From Flavobacteriales bacterium (lineage in GTDB: Bacteria; Bacteroidota; Bacteroidia; Flavobacteriales_D; Crocinitomicaceae): a stretch of 64,000 nucleotides of DNA. This document shows positions 53,660 through 62,663 of the stretch, piece by piece (positions within the stretch are counted from its first letter, which is position 1; each line of letters opens with the position of its first letter). The stretch is from positions 1 through 64,000 of the forward strand of contig CANJKA010000001.1 in NCBI GenBank assembly GCA_947474675.1, given 5' to 3'. Position numbers and translations under genes: made by a program. The notes beneath the pieces were generated by a model. It searched no databases. It had not been told where the DNA came from and was given only the letters and a program-made list of their open reading frames with translations.

Positions 53660-54097
53660 ATGAAATCCTTCAATCTTAGAGTATACGGTTTATTAATAAA
53701 CGACAAAAATGAAATTCTTATTTCTGATGAGAGAAGGAATGGAGTTTCATTTACAAAATTTCCTGGAGGAGGATTAGAATTTGGAGAAGGATTAGCAGAA
53801 GGATTAAAACGTGAATTTCAAGAAGAAATAGGAATTGAAGTCGAAGTTAAAGAATTATTTTATGTCAACGATTTTCTTCAAGTTTCTGCTTTTAATGAAA
53901 AACATCAATTAATAAGCTTTTATTACTTTGTAAAATATAAAGATTGTGATTCTATTGGAAATGAAATTTATCTTTCGCCTCTGAAAGAAGATGGTGAAAA
54001 ACAAAGATGGATTTCAATTTCAGAACTTTCAGAAGATCTTTTTACTTTTCCTATTGATAAGGTTGTCTGTCAACATTATATTGACCAAAAAAAATAA
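53660..54097 (+). CDS. NUDIX hydrolase
   Basis: A 145-residue Nudix protein. The Nudix box is complete: GGGLEFGEGLAEGLKREFQEEIGI (G-x5-E-x7-R-E-x-x-E-E-x-G-[IV]) at about 34-57. The N-terminal strand NLRVYGLLINDKNEILISDE and C-terminal YYFVKYKD complete the fold. It hydrolyses nucleoside diphosphates linked to another group; exact substrate unknown. Monocistronic, convergent with the TolC gene. Confidence 0.93.
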   Translation: MKSFNLRVYGLLINDKNEILISDERRNGVSFTKFPGGGLEFGEGLAEGLKREFQEEIGIEVEVKELFYVNDFLQVSAFNEKHQLISFYYFVKYKDCDSIGNEIYLSPLKEDGEKQRWISISELSEDLFTFPIDKVVCQHYIDQKK

Positions 54098-54125
54098 AAC
54101 ACTTTATATATAAATCTTAAAAGAA

Positions 54126-55529
54126 CTATTTCAAACTTCCTGAAATCCATTGTAACGAATAAATTGATTTGTAATACTTTGTTTGCAATTCAATTAATTT
54201 TTCTTTTACTTCAAGTGCTTTAATTTCTCTAGAATTAATCAAAAACAAAGAACTTTCTCCATTTTCAAAACGCTTTTCTTCTGCATAAACCAATTCGACA
54301 TAATTCAGATATATCTTTTTTTGCAATTCAATTTGACTTTTCAAATTTTCATATTCGTTAAAATAAGCTTTGATTTTTAATGAATTATAGATGTTTTTTT
54401 GTGTTTGATCAATTCGTGTATCTTCAATTTTTAATTTTGAAATTTTATATTCTGACCTACCTTTCATTATTAATAAAGGCATTTCAACCTTTACACCATA
54501 AAGATAATTATTCTCAATAAATGAATGATTAGCAATATTTTTATTAAAATCATAGCCTTTTCCTAAACTGTTGTATTTAAGATCAATTTTTGGAAGCAAC
54601 TCTTGAAATTTTAATTTTTGTTCGATTTCTAAACTGTTTAATTTATATGAATACAATTGAATGTTGGGATTATTAACTGAAGAAAAAGATAATAATTCAT
54701 CTAAATTTAAATTCAAAGAATCCATGTTCACTTCCTTTTCCCATTCAATTTGAGGAACAACAGACTCAGGCAATAAAAAAGGCTCATTTTCATTAATCCA
54801 TAAGAAAGAAGACAAGTTTAAACTACTGTTTTTAAATTCCAACTTTTTATTCATCAATAAAGCTTCAAAACTTTGAAATTGCACATAAGCTTCTAAAGTA
54901 TCAATCGCTGGACGTTCGCCGTTTAAAAAAGACTTCTGAACTAAATCTAAACGATTTTTGCTAATTATTAAATTGTTTTGTAAAACTAGATATACCTGAT
55001 ACGTTTTTACCCAATTATAATATGACTCGATTGATTGCATTAAAAGATCATTCACAACAGCTTTCTTTTCAATTTCAGCCATTGCACTGTACAATTTTGA
55101 TTGTTTCAATATTGCCCTTCTTTTATCCATCAAAAGATTTTTAGCTAGAGGAACAGTAATTCCTAAATAATTTGAAGAGCCAATCGTCTCTGTAGGATCA
55201 AATTTATTACCTGATAAATTTTCAATCCCACCCGCTAATTCAATTCCAAACCACGTAGGTATCTTAATTTCAGTAGCATTGTAATTGTAATAATTTAAAT
55301 TATTAACTGTTTTTTGTCCTGAATTATTACTCAAAATCGGGTCAAAAGAACTTTTTGCCAATAATAATTCAGCAATAGATTTTTCGATACGTAAATCAGA
55401 TTGCTTCACAATAGGATGAAAAGAACGAACAATATTCATCAGTTGATTAACATTCAAAGTCTTAAGTGTATCTTGTGAAAAACAATTAAAACAAAAAAAT
55501 AAAATAATAAAAGAAATTTTAAAGTTCAT
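54126..55529 (-). CDS. TolC family outer-membrane efflux protein
   Basis: A 467-residue outer-membrane factor. Signal peptide (NFKISFIILFFCFNCFSQ) and two TolC-like halves: LMNIVRSFHPIVKQSDLRIE and SLNLDELLSFSSVNNPNIQL each start a repeat, with long helical coiled coils between (YKLNSLEIEQKLKFQELLPK, ELQKKIYLNYVELVYAEEKR). It forms the trimeric outer-membrane channel for the export complex encoded directly upstream. It shares its start base with the stop of the HlyD gene (1-base overlap at 55529), last in the ABC-HlyD-TolC operon. Confidence 0.92.
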   Translation of the reverse strand: MNFKISFIILFFCFNCFSQDTLKTLNVNQLMNIVRSFHPIVKQSDLRIEKSIAELLLAKSSFDPILSNNSGQKTVNNLNYYNYNATEIKIPTWFGIELAGGIENLSGNKFDPTETIGSSNYLGITVPLAKNLLMDKRRAILKQSKLYSAMAEIEKKAVVNDLLMQSIESYYNWVKTYQVYLVLQNNLIISKNRLDLVQKSFLNGERPAIDTLEAYVQFQSFEALLMNKKLEFKNSSLNLSSFLWINENEPFLLPESVVPQIEWEKEVNMDSLNLNLDELLSFSSVNNPNIQLYSYKLNSLEIEQKLKFQELLPKIDLKYNSLGKGYDFNKNIANHSFIENNYLYGVKVEMPLLIMKGRSEYKISKLKIEDTRIDQTQKNIYNSLKIKAYFNEYENLKSQIELQKKIYLNYVELVYAEEKRFENGESSLFLINSREIKALEVKEKLIELQTKYYKSIYSLQWISGSLK

Positions 55530-56857
55530 TATTTCTTCTTTTTAGATGAATATTCAGATTTTTCTTTCTTGTAATAATCTTGGGGAAAACCGTTGATATT
55601 TCGCCACAATTCATACCAAATAGGTACATCTTTTAGTAAAGTTATTCCCTGAGCCCCACTTCCAATTTTCAACTGAGAAGGCCAAGATCTATCATTTTTG
55701 TCTTCTGAAACTAACACTCGAAACATTCCGTTATCACTAATTGTATTTTCAAACGCAACTATTTTCCCTCCAAATGTCCCATAACTGTTATTGGGCCAAC
55801 CACTAAAAACAATTGAAGGAAAACCATCAAAAATAAATCTAACTTTTTGACCTACATCTATCAATGGTAAATCAACTGGTCTCACATACATTTCTACAGC
55901 ATAGTTAACTTTTTTAGGAACGATAACAACTATCGATTCTCCATCTTTTATCATTTCGCCAATTCCTGATTTTTTAGCTTGAACTACTTGACCATCTTGA
56001 GGAGCTAAAATTATATACATCCCATTTCTAATTGTATAATTTGCAACAGAATTTTCCAACTTAGCAACCTCTCCTTCGCTTAATGAAATTTGACTTAAGC
56101 TTTGAAATCTTTCCCCTTCTGCTTTGCTAATTTTCTCTGTATACTCTTGTTCAAAACTATTTTTTTCAATTCTGTTATTCAATATTTCTTGCTTGGTTTG
56201 CGCCACTTTATTTTCCACCATTATTTTCTTTGAAAGAGAATTTTGAAAAGAAATATTACGTTGTTGCAATTGAGTTTGAGAAACTAAACCTTCTTTGAAC
56301 ATTTTTTCTTGTCGTTCATATTGATCTTTAAACAATTCAAATTCATTTTTAACCGCTTCAAATTCAGCCTGATCACCTAATAACTTATTTTTTAATTGGC
56401 TTAATTTATTATCTAATTGTTCAGACTTTAATTTTTTCGATAATGAAAGTGCTTCTATTTGAGAATTTGCAGCAATTATTTTACTTTTATAAAAACTTAC
56501 ACTTCCTTTTTTAGCATCAACCTGTTGTTGTGTCCGAGCAACCAAATTTGGATCTAAATACTCTCCTTTAACTTCAGCCAATTGCAATAATGTATCTCCT
56601 TTCTGAACAAAATCACCTTCTTTTACCCACCACTTAATAATTTTACCAGGTATCGGTGAATTCAATTCTTGAGGTCTTTGTTCTTGGTATAACGTAGTTA
56701 TCTGCCCTTTTGATTTAATATTTTGTGTCCACGGTAAAAATAAAAAAAGTAAAAGCAACCCAATCATTCCCCAAAACCAAAATTTAATTTTACTCGGCAT
56801 TCCATTTCGATATATTTTATCAAAAGATTGTAAAGGAATTCTGTATTTATTTTCCAT
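55529..56857 (-). CDS. HlyD/AcrA-type membrane fusion protein
   Basis: A 442-residue periplasmic adaptor. One N-terminal membrane helix (about 27-44, FWFWGMIGLLLLFLFLPW) follows a short cytoplasmic tail. A lipoyl/biotinyl-like half motif (GKIIKWWVKEGDFVQKGDTL) starts near 70. A long coiled coil spans about 120-270 (KKLKSEQLDNKLSQLKNKL, then QLQQRNISFQNSLSKK), and the second lipoyl half follows (IILAPQDGQVVQAKKSGIGE). Beta-barrel region to the end. It bridges the ABC protein to TolC. 2 bases after the ABC gene, 1-base overlap with tolC. Confidence 0.92.
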   Translation of the reverse strand: MENKYRIPLQSFDKIYRNGMPSKIKFWFWGMIGLLLLFLFLPWTQNIKSKGQITTLYQEQRPQELNSPIPGKIIKWWVKEGDFVQKGDTLLQLAEVKGEYLDPNLVARTQQQVDAKKGSVSFYKSKIIAANSQIEALSLSKKLKSEQLDNKLSQLKNKLLGDQAEFEAVKNEFELFKDQYERQEKMFKEGLVSQTQLQQRNISFQNSLSKKIMVENKVAQTKQEILNNRIEKNSFEQEYTEKISKAEGERFQSLSQISLSEGEVAKLENSVANYTIRNGMYIILAPQDGQVVQAKKSGIGEMIKDGESIVVIVPKKVNYAVEMYVRPVDLPLIDVGQKVRFIFDGFPSIVFSGWPNNSYGTFGGKIVAFENTISDNGMFRVLVSEDKNDRSWPSQLKIGSGAQGITLLKDVPIWYELWRNINGFPQDYYKKEKSEYSSKKKK

Positions 56858-56859
56858 GA

Positions 56860-58521
56860 CTACAAATTTTGAATTAGGTTAATTTTTTTGTCCTCAATTT
56901 TAAGATGCACTGAAGCCATATTTTTAAGCTTTAAATTTTTTGAAACAATTATTATGGTTGTATTTTTTAGACTTAACAAATGATCCACTATTCGCACTTG
57001 ATCATCATCATCAAATCCTTTCAAAGGCTCATCTAATAAAAGTAAATTTGTTGAACCTATTAAGGATCTCAGCAATAAAACCTTTTGAATAGTTGTAGAT
57101 GATAGTTTTTGACCTAAAGGATCTAAAACTGTTTCAAATCCACTTTTAAATGAATTAGCAAAATTCGAAAACCCTAGTTTAGAAGCTAATTCGACAATCG
57201 TATCAGGCAAAATATTTTTTCTACCCATACTTATATTTTCAAGAAGTGTACCCGAAAAAATCTCATTTTGGTTCAAATATATTCCCGTACACTTCCTAAA
57301 AGAAATTAAATTATAATTAGAAATAGGTAAACCATTAATTAAAACACCTCCATCATTATTTAAATAATTTCCACAAAACAAATTCAGAAGCGTAGTCTTT
57401 CCAGCCCCCTCTCCTCCTGAGATAAGGACAAAACTATTGGAAGGTATACTAAAATTTGATTTTTCAAAAAGCGAAATTCCATTTGGAAATGTAAAATCAA
57501 AATCAATCATTTCTACTCTTGCACCATTCTCTGAATTAACGTATCTAACTTTTCCATTTGTTTCATTTTCTAATTCAGAAACAGAAGCTAATTTCTCTAA
57601 ACCAGTAATAACATCATATACATTATCAAGATTTCCAATTAATTTTTCTACAGCTGAAATTATGGATAGAATAACAATCTCAGCCGCAATAAATTCCCCT
57701 ACATTTAATATTTGATGAAGTAAAAGATACGTACCAACCACCAACATCGTTAACGTAATTAAGACTTTCAATAAAACCAAAGTTCGGTATTGAATCAGCA
57801 AAACACGAAAATGAGAAGTTCTAGCAGTTAAATAACCAACCACATTATCATCCGTTTTTTGCAAATTCATGTGTGTCCCATGACGAAACTTAAATGACTT
57901 AATCATTCTCGACATTTCTCCAAACCAAGCTACAACTGCATATTTATTATTACTCTCTTCAATACTTGTAGTCCATCCTTTTTTACTCGTCAACCTCAAA
58001 ATCACCAACAAAGTCGAAATTAATAGTAACCCAAAAACACTGAAAATTGGATGATAGAATGTTAACAGCAATAACCCAAAAACAATTTGAATACTTGCTA
58101 TAGGAATATCTAATAATATTTTTGAAATTCCTTTTTGAACACTAACAACATCAAAAAATCTATTTACTTTTTCCGGTAAATAATAACTATTCGATTTTAA
58201 AAGATCAATTTGAGGGATTTTATCTGAAAATTCAAAAGCATATCTAGTAAATATTCTTTGTTGGATTTTTTCAATAATTTTCATCTGATTGATTTGTAAA
58301 ACACCAACCAAAATAACACCTAAAACCACAACAAAAATTAAAACATAAATAGATGTCACCATTGAGGCTCCTAAAACAAAACTAATTATTGCCTGAACAC
58401 CTAACGGAACGCTTAATTGAACAAGTCCACTTAAAATAGCATAAAAATAAATCGACATTATCTCCTTTCTATCAAGAATAACAAGATTTAACAAACGTTT
58501 TAAAGGATTGATTTTTTCCAT
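56860..58521 (-). CDS. Type I secretion/export ABC transporter with degenerate signature
   Basis: A 553-residue fused ABC protein. Membrane domain (about 1-320) has six helices. The ATPase domain (about 335-553) has Walker A GGEGAGKTT near 368-376 and Walker B LLLLDEPLKGFDD near 494-506. The signature reads KLSSTTIQKV near 472 where LSGGQ is expected, and the switch-His region reads IIIVSKN near 527, without histidine. Such changes usually weaken ATP hydrolysis, so this may be a half-active or heteromeric partner. Operon with HlyD and TolC, divergent from a TetR gene. A palindrome lies in its promoter. No RTX-type cargo nearby. Confidence 0.88.
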   Translation of the reverse strand: MEKINPLKRLLNLVILDRKEIMSIYFYAILSGLVQLSVPLGVQAIISFVLGASMVTSIYVLIFVVVLGVILVGVLQINQMKIIEKIQQRIFTRYAFEFSDKIPQIDLLKSNSYYLPEKVNRFFDVVSVQKGISKILLDIPIASIQIVFGLLLLTFYHPIFSVFGLLLISTLLVILRLTSKKGWTTSIEESNNKYAVVAWFGEMSRMIKSFKFRHGTHMNLQKTDDNVVGYLTARTSHFRVLLIQYRTLVLLKVLITLTMLVVGTYLLLHQILNVGEFIAAEIVILSIISAVEKLIGNLDNVYDVITGLEKLASVSELENETNGKVRYVNSENGARVEMIDFDFTFPNGISLFEKSNFSIPSNSFVLISGGEGAGKTTLLNLFCGNYLNNDGGVLINGLPISNYNLISFRKCTGIYLNQNEIFSGTLLENISMGRKNILPDTIVELASKLGFSNFANSFKSGFETVLDPLGQKLSSTTIQKVLLLRSLIGSTNLLLLDEPLKGFDDDDQVRIVDHLLSLKNTTIIIVSKNLKLKNMASVHLKIEDKKINLIQNL

Positions 58522-58539
58522 TTAGTATTGATTTTTTGA

Positions 58540-58566
58540 CAAATATATAAATAATAGTATTACTAT
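58540..58566 (-). promoter_or_regulatory. Promoter/operator of the export operon
   Basis: On the minus strand TATATTTG (58547-58540) is a -7 box. ATAGTA-T-TACTAT (58554-58566), a perfect 13-base palindrome, sits within the spacer just upstream of it. No exact TTTG at -33. The location matches the TetR operator seen at 14661-14674, so repression by the divergent TetR protein is likely. Confidence 0.6.
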
Positions 58567-58626
58567 CATTAAAAGTAGTAAATAATTTATTTTTATTAAC
58601 ATTACTATTATATTAATAAAAAAAAT

Positions 58627-58634
58627 TATCTTTG
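58627..58634 (+). promoter_or_regulatory. -7 box of the divergent TetR gene
   Basis: TATCTTTG matches TAnnTTTG and would start transcription near 58640, about 10 bases before the ATG at 58650. No TTTG at -33; instead an AACATTACTATTA stretch that shares TACTAT with the operator palindrome. Confidence 0.55.
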
Positions 58635-58649
58635 ATAAAAAATTAAAAA

Positions 58650-59321
58650 ATGAAATTTCAAGTTTCTTTTAATGTGAATGAAAAATTATTTCTAAGAAAC
58701 CCTGAATCTAGTGTTCTTGGAAAAAAAATCATAAAATATAGTATCGAACTAATTCACGAAATAGGATTTGAGAATTTTACTTTTAAAAAATTATCCATTC
58801 AAATACAAACAACTGAAGCTTCGATTTATCGGTATTTTGAAAATAAACATAGATTGTTGTTATATATATTAAACTGGTATTGGTGTTATATGAATTTTTT
58901 AGTAAACACTTCTATTGAAAATATTTCTGAACCTAAAATTAAGTTAAAAATTATAATTGAACTTTTAGCAAATGATTTAAAAACAAAATCTGGTACTTTA
59001 GACTATAACATTGAAGCTATTAATCAAATAGTTATTTCAGAAAGCAGTAAAGCATACTTGGTTAAAGATATTAAAAACATTAATAAAGATCATGTATTCC
59101 AACCTTTTAAAGATTTGTGTACTAAAATAGCATCCATAATTAATGAATACAATCCATCATTTAAATTCGCTAGATCTCTGAGTAGCACAATAATAGAAAC
59201 ATCTCATACGCAACAATATTTTGCGAAAAACCTACCAAAACTAACAGATCTTCAATCGGGAAAACCAGAAGATTTTACCTTAAAATTTCTTGAAAATATA
59301 GTTTTCAAATTATTGGATTGA
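58650..59321 (+). CDS. TetR/AcrR family regulator (divergent from export operon)
   Basis: A 223-residue TetR-type regulator. HTH region (about 25-70): KIIKYSIELIHEIGFENFTF, KKLSIQIQTTEASIYRYFEN and KHRLLLYILNWYW, matching the canonical TetR_N helices. A C-terminal helical ligand-binding domain follows. It is divergent from the ABC-HlyD-TolC operon across a 128-base region containing two -7 boxes and a 13-base perfect palindrome. It precedes a TonB receptor gene by 77 bases, so it may control both. Confidence 0.88.
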   Translation: MKFQVSFNVNEKLFLRNPESSVLGKKIIKYSIELIHEIGFENFTFKKLSIQIQTTEASIYRYFENKHRLLLYILNWYWCYMNFLVNTSIENISEPKIKLKIIIELLANDLKTKSGTLDYNIEAINQIVISESSKAYLVKDIKNINKDHVFQPFKDLCTKIASIINEYNPSFKFARSLSSTIIETSHTQQYFAKNLPKLTDLQSGKPEDFTLKFLENIVFKLLD

Positions 59322-59398
59322 AAGCCAAAAAATTAGTTTTTTTTGACTAAAAAATGTTAATAGAATGATTCTAAATAGTAATAAGTAAAATAAAAAAA

Positions 59399-61605
59399 AT
59401 GAATAAAAAATACAATCAAATAACTTTTGTTATACTATTATCATCATTTTTAATATCCAAAACAATCTATGCCCAAAAAAATGATACTTTAAAAATTGAT
59501 ACATTAAAATTAAAAGAAATAATAATTTTAGAAAATAAATCCCTTGGAACGGATCGAATGTCAGACTTAAAAGAAAATACAATTTACGCAGGTAAAAAGA
59601 CAGAAGTGATTCAGCTTGACAAAATAAATGCAGATTTAAGTTCTAGTAATACAAGACAAGTGTTTGCGAAAATTCCTGGTATTAGCATTTGGGAAAATGA
59701 TGCTTCTGTCTTCAAGTTGGTATTGCAGCAAGAGGATTAAGTCCAAATAGATCCTGGGAATTTAATGTAAGACAAAATGGATACGATGTAAGTTCAGAAT
59801 CTTTCGGTTATCCTGAAGCATATTATGCCCCACCAATGGAAGCTGTAGAAAAAATTGAAGTAACAAGAGGAGCTGCATCTTTACAATTTGGGCCACAATT
59901 CGGGGGGCTTATAAACTATCAAATTAAACAAGGAAATCAAAGTAAACCATTTGGTTTTGAGCATGTTCAGACATATGGCTCTTACGGGTTTTACAATGTA
60001 TTTAATTCAATTGGTGGCACTTACAAAAAATTAAACTACTATTCCTATCTTCATAAAAGAGAGGCAGATGGTTGGAGAGAAAATAGTTACTTTTCTTCAT
60101 TGGCAGCCTATATTGGGATAAAATATCAATTAACTAATAAAATTGAAATTAAAGCTGATTATTCAAAATCAGATTATAAAAATCAACAATCAGGAGGATT
60201 AACTGACAAACAATTTGAAGAAAATCATAGAGCATCTAACAGAAATAGAAATTGGTTCGGTGCTCCTTGGAATATTGCATCTCTTACAATCAATTACAAA
60301 GTGAACTCAAAATTAAATTTTCAAATAAAATCATTCGGAATTATCGCTGAAAGAAACAGTGTTGGATATCTTAAAGCTATGACTTTAAATGATTCAATAA
60401 ATCCAGTAACACTTGCTTACAATAATAGACAAATTGATAGAGATAATTATGCAAATTTAGGTGCAGAATTTAGAATGTCATATTTCTATTCATTATTTAA
60501 TGAAAATTCTACATTTGCTGGTGGGCTAAGAGTTTACGAGGGAATTACGAAAAGAAATCAAATTGGAATAGGTTCTACAGGAACTGATTTCGATTTAACT
60601 TTAACGACTAATAGTTATGGGAAAAATTATGACTTCGCAACTAAAAACTTAGCTTTTTTCGCTGAAAACATTTTCAAATTAGGTAAAAAATTCAAAATAA
60701 TTCCTGGTATAAGATATGAAAACTTAGAAAACTCAATAAAAGGATTTTCAACATCAACCGGAAATATAGATTTACAAAAAAGAAAAAGAAATTTTCTATT
60801 ATATGGAATTGGAAGTGAAGTATTACTAACTAAAAACATAAAATGGTATGCAAATTATTCAAAAGCATATAGACCAATAACATTTTCTGAACTTACACCA
60901 AGTGCGACAACAGAAAAAATTGATGAGAACTTAAAAGATGCAAGTGGTTTCAATTTCGACACGGGAATTAAAGGAAACATTAAAAATTACGTCAATTTTG
61001 ATATAGGTGTATTTTACCTAGACTATGCTAATAGGATTGGCGTAATTACTGTTGATGACGGAACTTTAAAAACAAACATTGGTAAATCTGTAAGTAAAGG
61101 TCTTGAATCTTACATTGAACTAGATGTATTTAAAATTATTTTTAATAACAAAAACTACGGAAGTTTAACACTATTTAGTTCAAATACATTCATAAAAGCA
61201 GAATACACTGAATGGAATAATGATTTAATAAAAAATGACCCAGCTAAATCAATTGAAAATAAAAATGTAGAAAATGCACCAGAATTTATACATCGCTTTG
61301 GCTCAACTTACAGTTTCAGAGGACTCTCTTTAACACTACAATACAATAAGACAGGAAGTGTTTTCACAGATGCTCAAAATACACTAATTCCAAATTCGAC
61401 AGGAACTACTGGTAAAATTGAAGGTTATGAAGTTGTTGACTTAACTATCATGTATCAATTTTTAAAACGATATAAAATAAAAGTTGGAGCTAATAATTTA
61501 ATGAATGAAAAATACGCAACTAGAAGAGCAACAGGCTATCCAGGTCCCGGGTTAATTTCTGGTAATGCTCGAAACGTTTTCATAAGTTTAGGTATTAATT
61601 TCTAA
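59399..61605 (+). pseudogene. TonB-dependent outer-membrane receptor with single-base frameshift
   Basis: Two frames together encode one TonB-dependent receptor (about 735 residues). The first (59399-59740) has a signal peptide, an N-terminal segment and the start of the plug (TRQVFAKIPGISIWENDAS). The second is open from about 59710 to 61605 and continues the plug (GIAARGLSPNRSWEFNVRQN, then EAVEKIEVTRGAASLQFGP), followed by the barrel and a C-terminal NVFISLGINF ending in Phe. Adding one G near 59708 (TCTGTCTTC to TCTGGTCTTC) restores a continuous frame. The family resembles FecA/siderophore-type receptors. Either a recent inactivating mutation or a sequencing error. Confidence 0.88.
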
Positions 61606-61607
61606 TA

Positions 61608-62534
61608 TCAGACATATTGCTCGAACCATTTAAACTTTTCTCTTATAATTTTTTCTTTATTAGATTTTACATACTCTAAAAAAGCAAAAGCTACAGGAGA
61701 AAAGTTTTTTTGTTTTTGCCATATTAAATTCCAATTTGTGACAATTGGAAAATCTTTTACTTTGATGATATGTAATTCTTTGTTTTGAAGTTCGTTTTTA
61801 ATCCCAATTAATGGCATAATAGAAACTCCAAATCCTGCAATTACAGCTTGTTTGATAGCTTCATTCGATGTTAATTCCATTTTCTTTAAAATTTTCATCC
61901 CTTTGTTTTCAAAATACTTTTCCATCGTATACCGGGTTCCAGAACCATTTTCTCTAAAAAGTAATGGAAACTCTTCAAAAATAGTGGTATCGTAAACTTT
62001 TTCTTCCGGAAATTCTTCTGCTCCACCTACAAAATAAAGTTTGTTTTGCAACAATTGAAGACTATCGATATTCAAATGTGATGGCAAAACGGAAACTAAA
62101 GAAAAATCAACTTCATTATTTTCAATACTATCCAAAACTTTAGCTTTATTCGTCACATCTAAAATCAATTCAATTCCAGGGTTTAATTTTAGAAAATCAA
62201 CCAAAAAATAAGGCATAATGTACTTACCGGTAGATACAACGGAAATTTTCAATCTTCCTGATAACTTTCCTTTAAACGTGAGAGTTTTATAATTAATAGC
62301 ATATACCTGATTAATAATGTTTTCAGCAGCAATTGCAATTTCTTTTCCAAAATCGGTGACATAAAGCTGTCGACCAATTACTTCAGTTAATGGTATATCA
62401 AATTGATTTTGAAAATTTTTTAATTGTATGGAAACAGCAGGCTGAGTAAGATACAATTCTTCGGAAGCTTTAGTAATACTTTTTGTTTGTGTAACCTTTA
62501 AAAAAATCTGTAATTGATTCAATGTGTAATTCAT
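61608..62534 (-). CDS. LysR family transcriptional regulator (CmpR/CcmR-like)
   Basis: A 308-residue LysR-type regulator. N-terminal winged HTH (about 1-60): YTLNQLQIFLKVTQTKSITK, ASEELYLTQPAVSIQLKNF and IGRQLYVTDFGKEI. The C-terminal effector domain (about 90-295) has LSGRLKISVVSTGKYIMPYF, LLFRENGSGTRYTMEKYF and IKQAVIAGFGVSIMPLIGI, a pattern shared with the RbcR/CmpR/CcmR group that senses inorganic-carbon status. It is divergent from the bicarbonate transporter gene across 129 bases, the classic LysR arrangement, so it very likely regulates sbtA. Confidence 0.92.
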   Translation of the reverse strand: MNYTLNQLQIFLKVTQTKSITKASEELYLTQPAVSIQLKNFQNQFDIPLTEVIGRQLYVTDFGKEIAIAAENIINQVYAINYKTLTFKGKLSGRLKISVVSTGKYIMPYFLVDFLKLNPGIELILDVTNKAKVLDSIENNEVDFSLVSVLPSHLNIDSLQLLQNKLYFVGGAEEFPEEKVYDTTIFEEFPLLFRENGSGTRYTMEKYFENKGMKILKKMELTSNEAIKQAVIAGFGVSIMPLIGIKNELQNKELHIIKVKDFPIVTNWNLIWQKQKNFSPVAFAFLEYVKSNKEKIIREKFKWFEQYV

Positions 62535-62584
62535 AAAAATATTTTATGTGTTTCATTACAAATATAAATAAAAACTAATGGATT

Positions 62585-62599
62585 AAAGATGTAATCTTT
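62585..62599. promoter_or_regulatory. Inverted repeat in the LysR-sbtA divergent region
   Basis: AAAGAT-GTA-ATCTTT is a perfect 15-base inverted repeat between the two divergent genes, about 65 bases before the sbtA ATG. It is a plausible LysR binding site or part of one; the wider TTAAAGATGTAATCTTTGTA has the dyad shape of LysR boxes. Confidence 0.5.
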
Positions 62600-62663
62600 G
62601 TACACGATTAAAAAAAAATGAATATTTCAATACAATTAATGCAAACGAACAACTAAACTAAAA

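Noticed and set aside
54126-58521. RTX toxin secretion locus
   Set aside because: The ABC-HlyD-TolC set is present, but no glycine-rich RTX cargo or LapG/LapD-type partner is nearby.
59399-59740. Separate 113-residue secreted protein
   Set aside because: It ends in the middle of a TonB plug motif and the next frame continues it after one base; it is the 5' piece of a frameshifted receptor.
59699-59745. Programmed ribosomal frameshift in the receptor
   Set aside because: No slippery heptamer or obvious stimulatory structure at the site; a one-base deletion explains it more simply.
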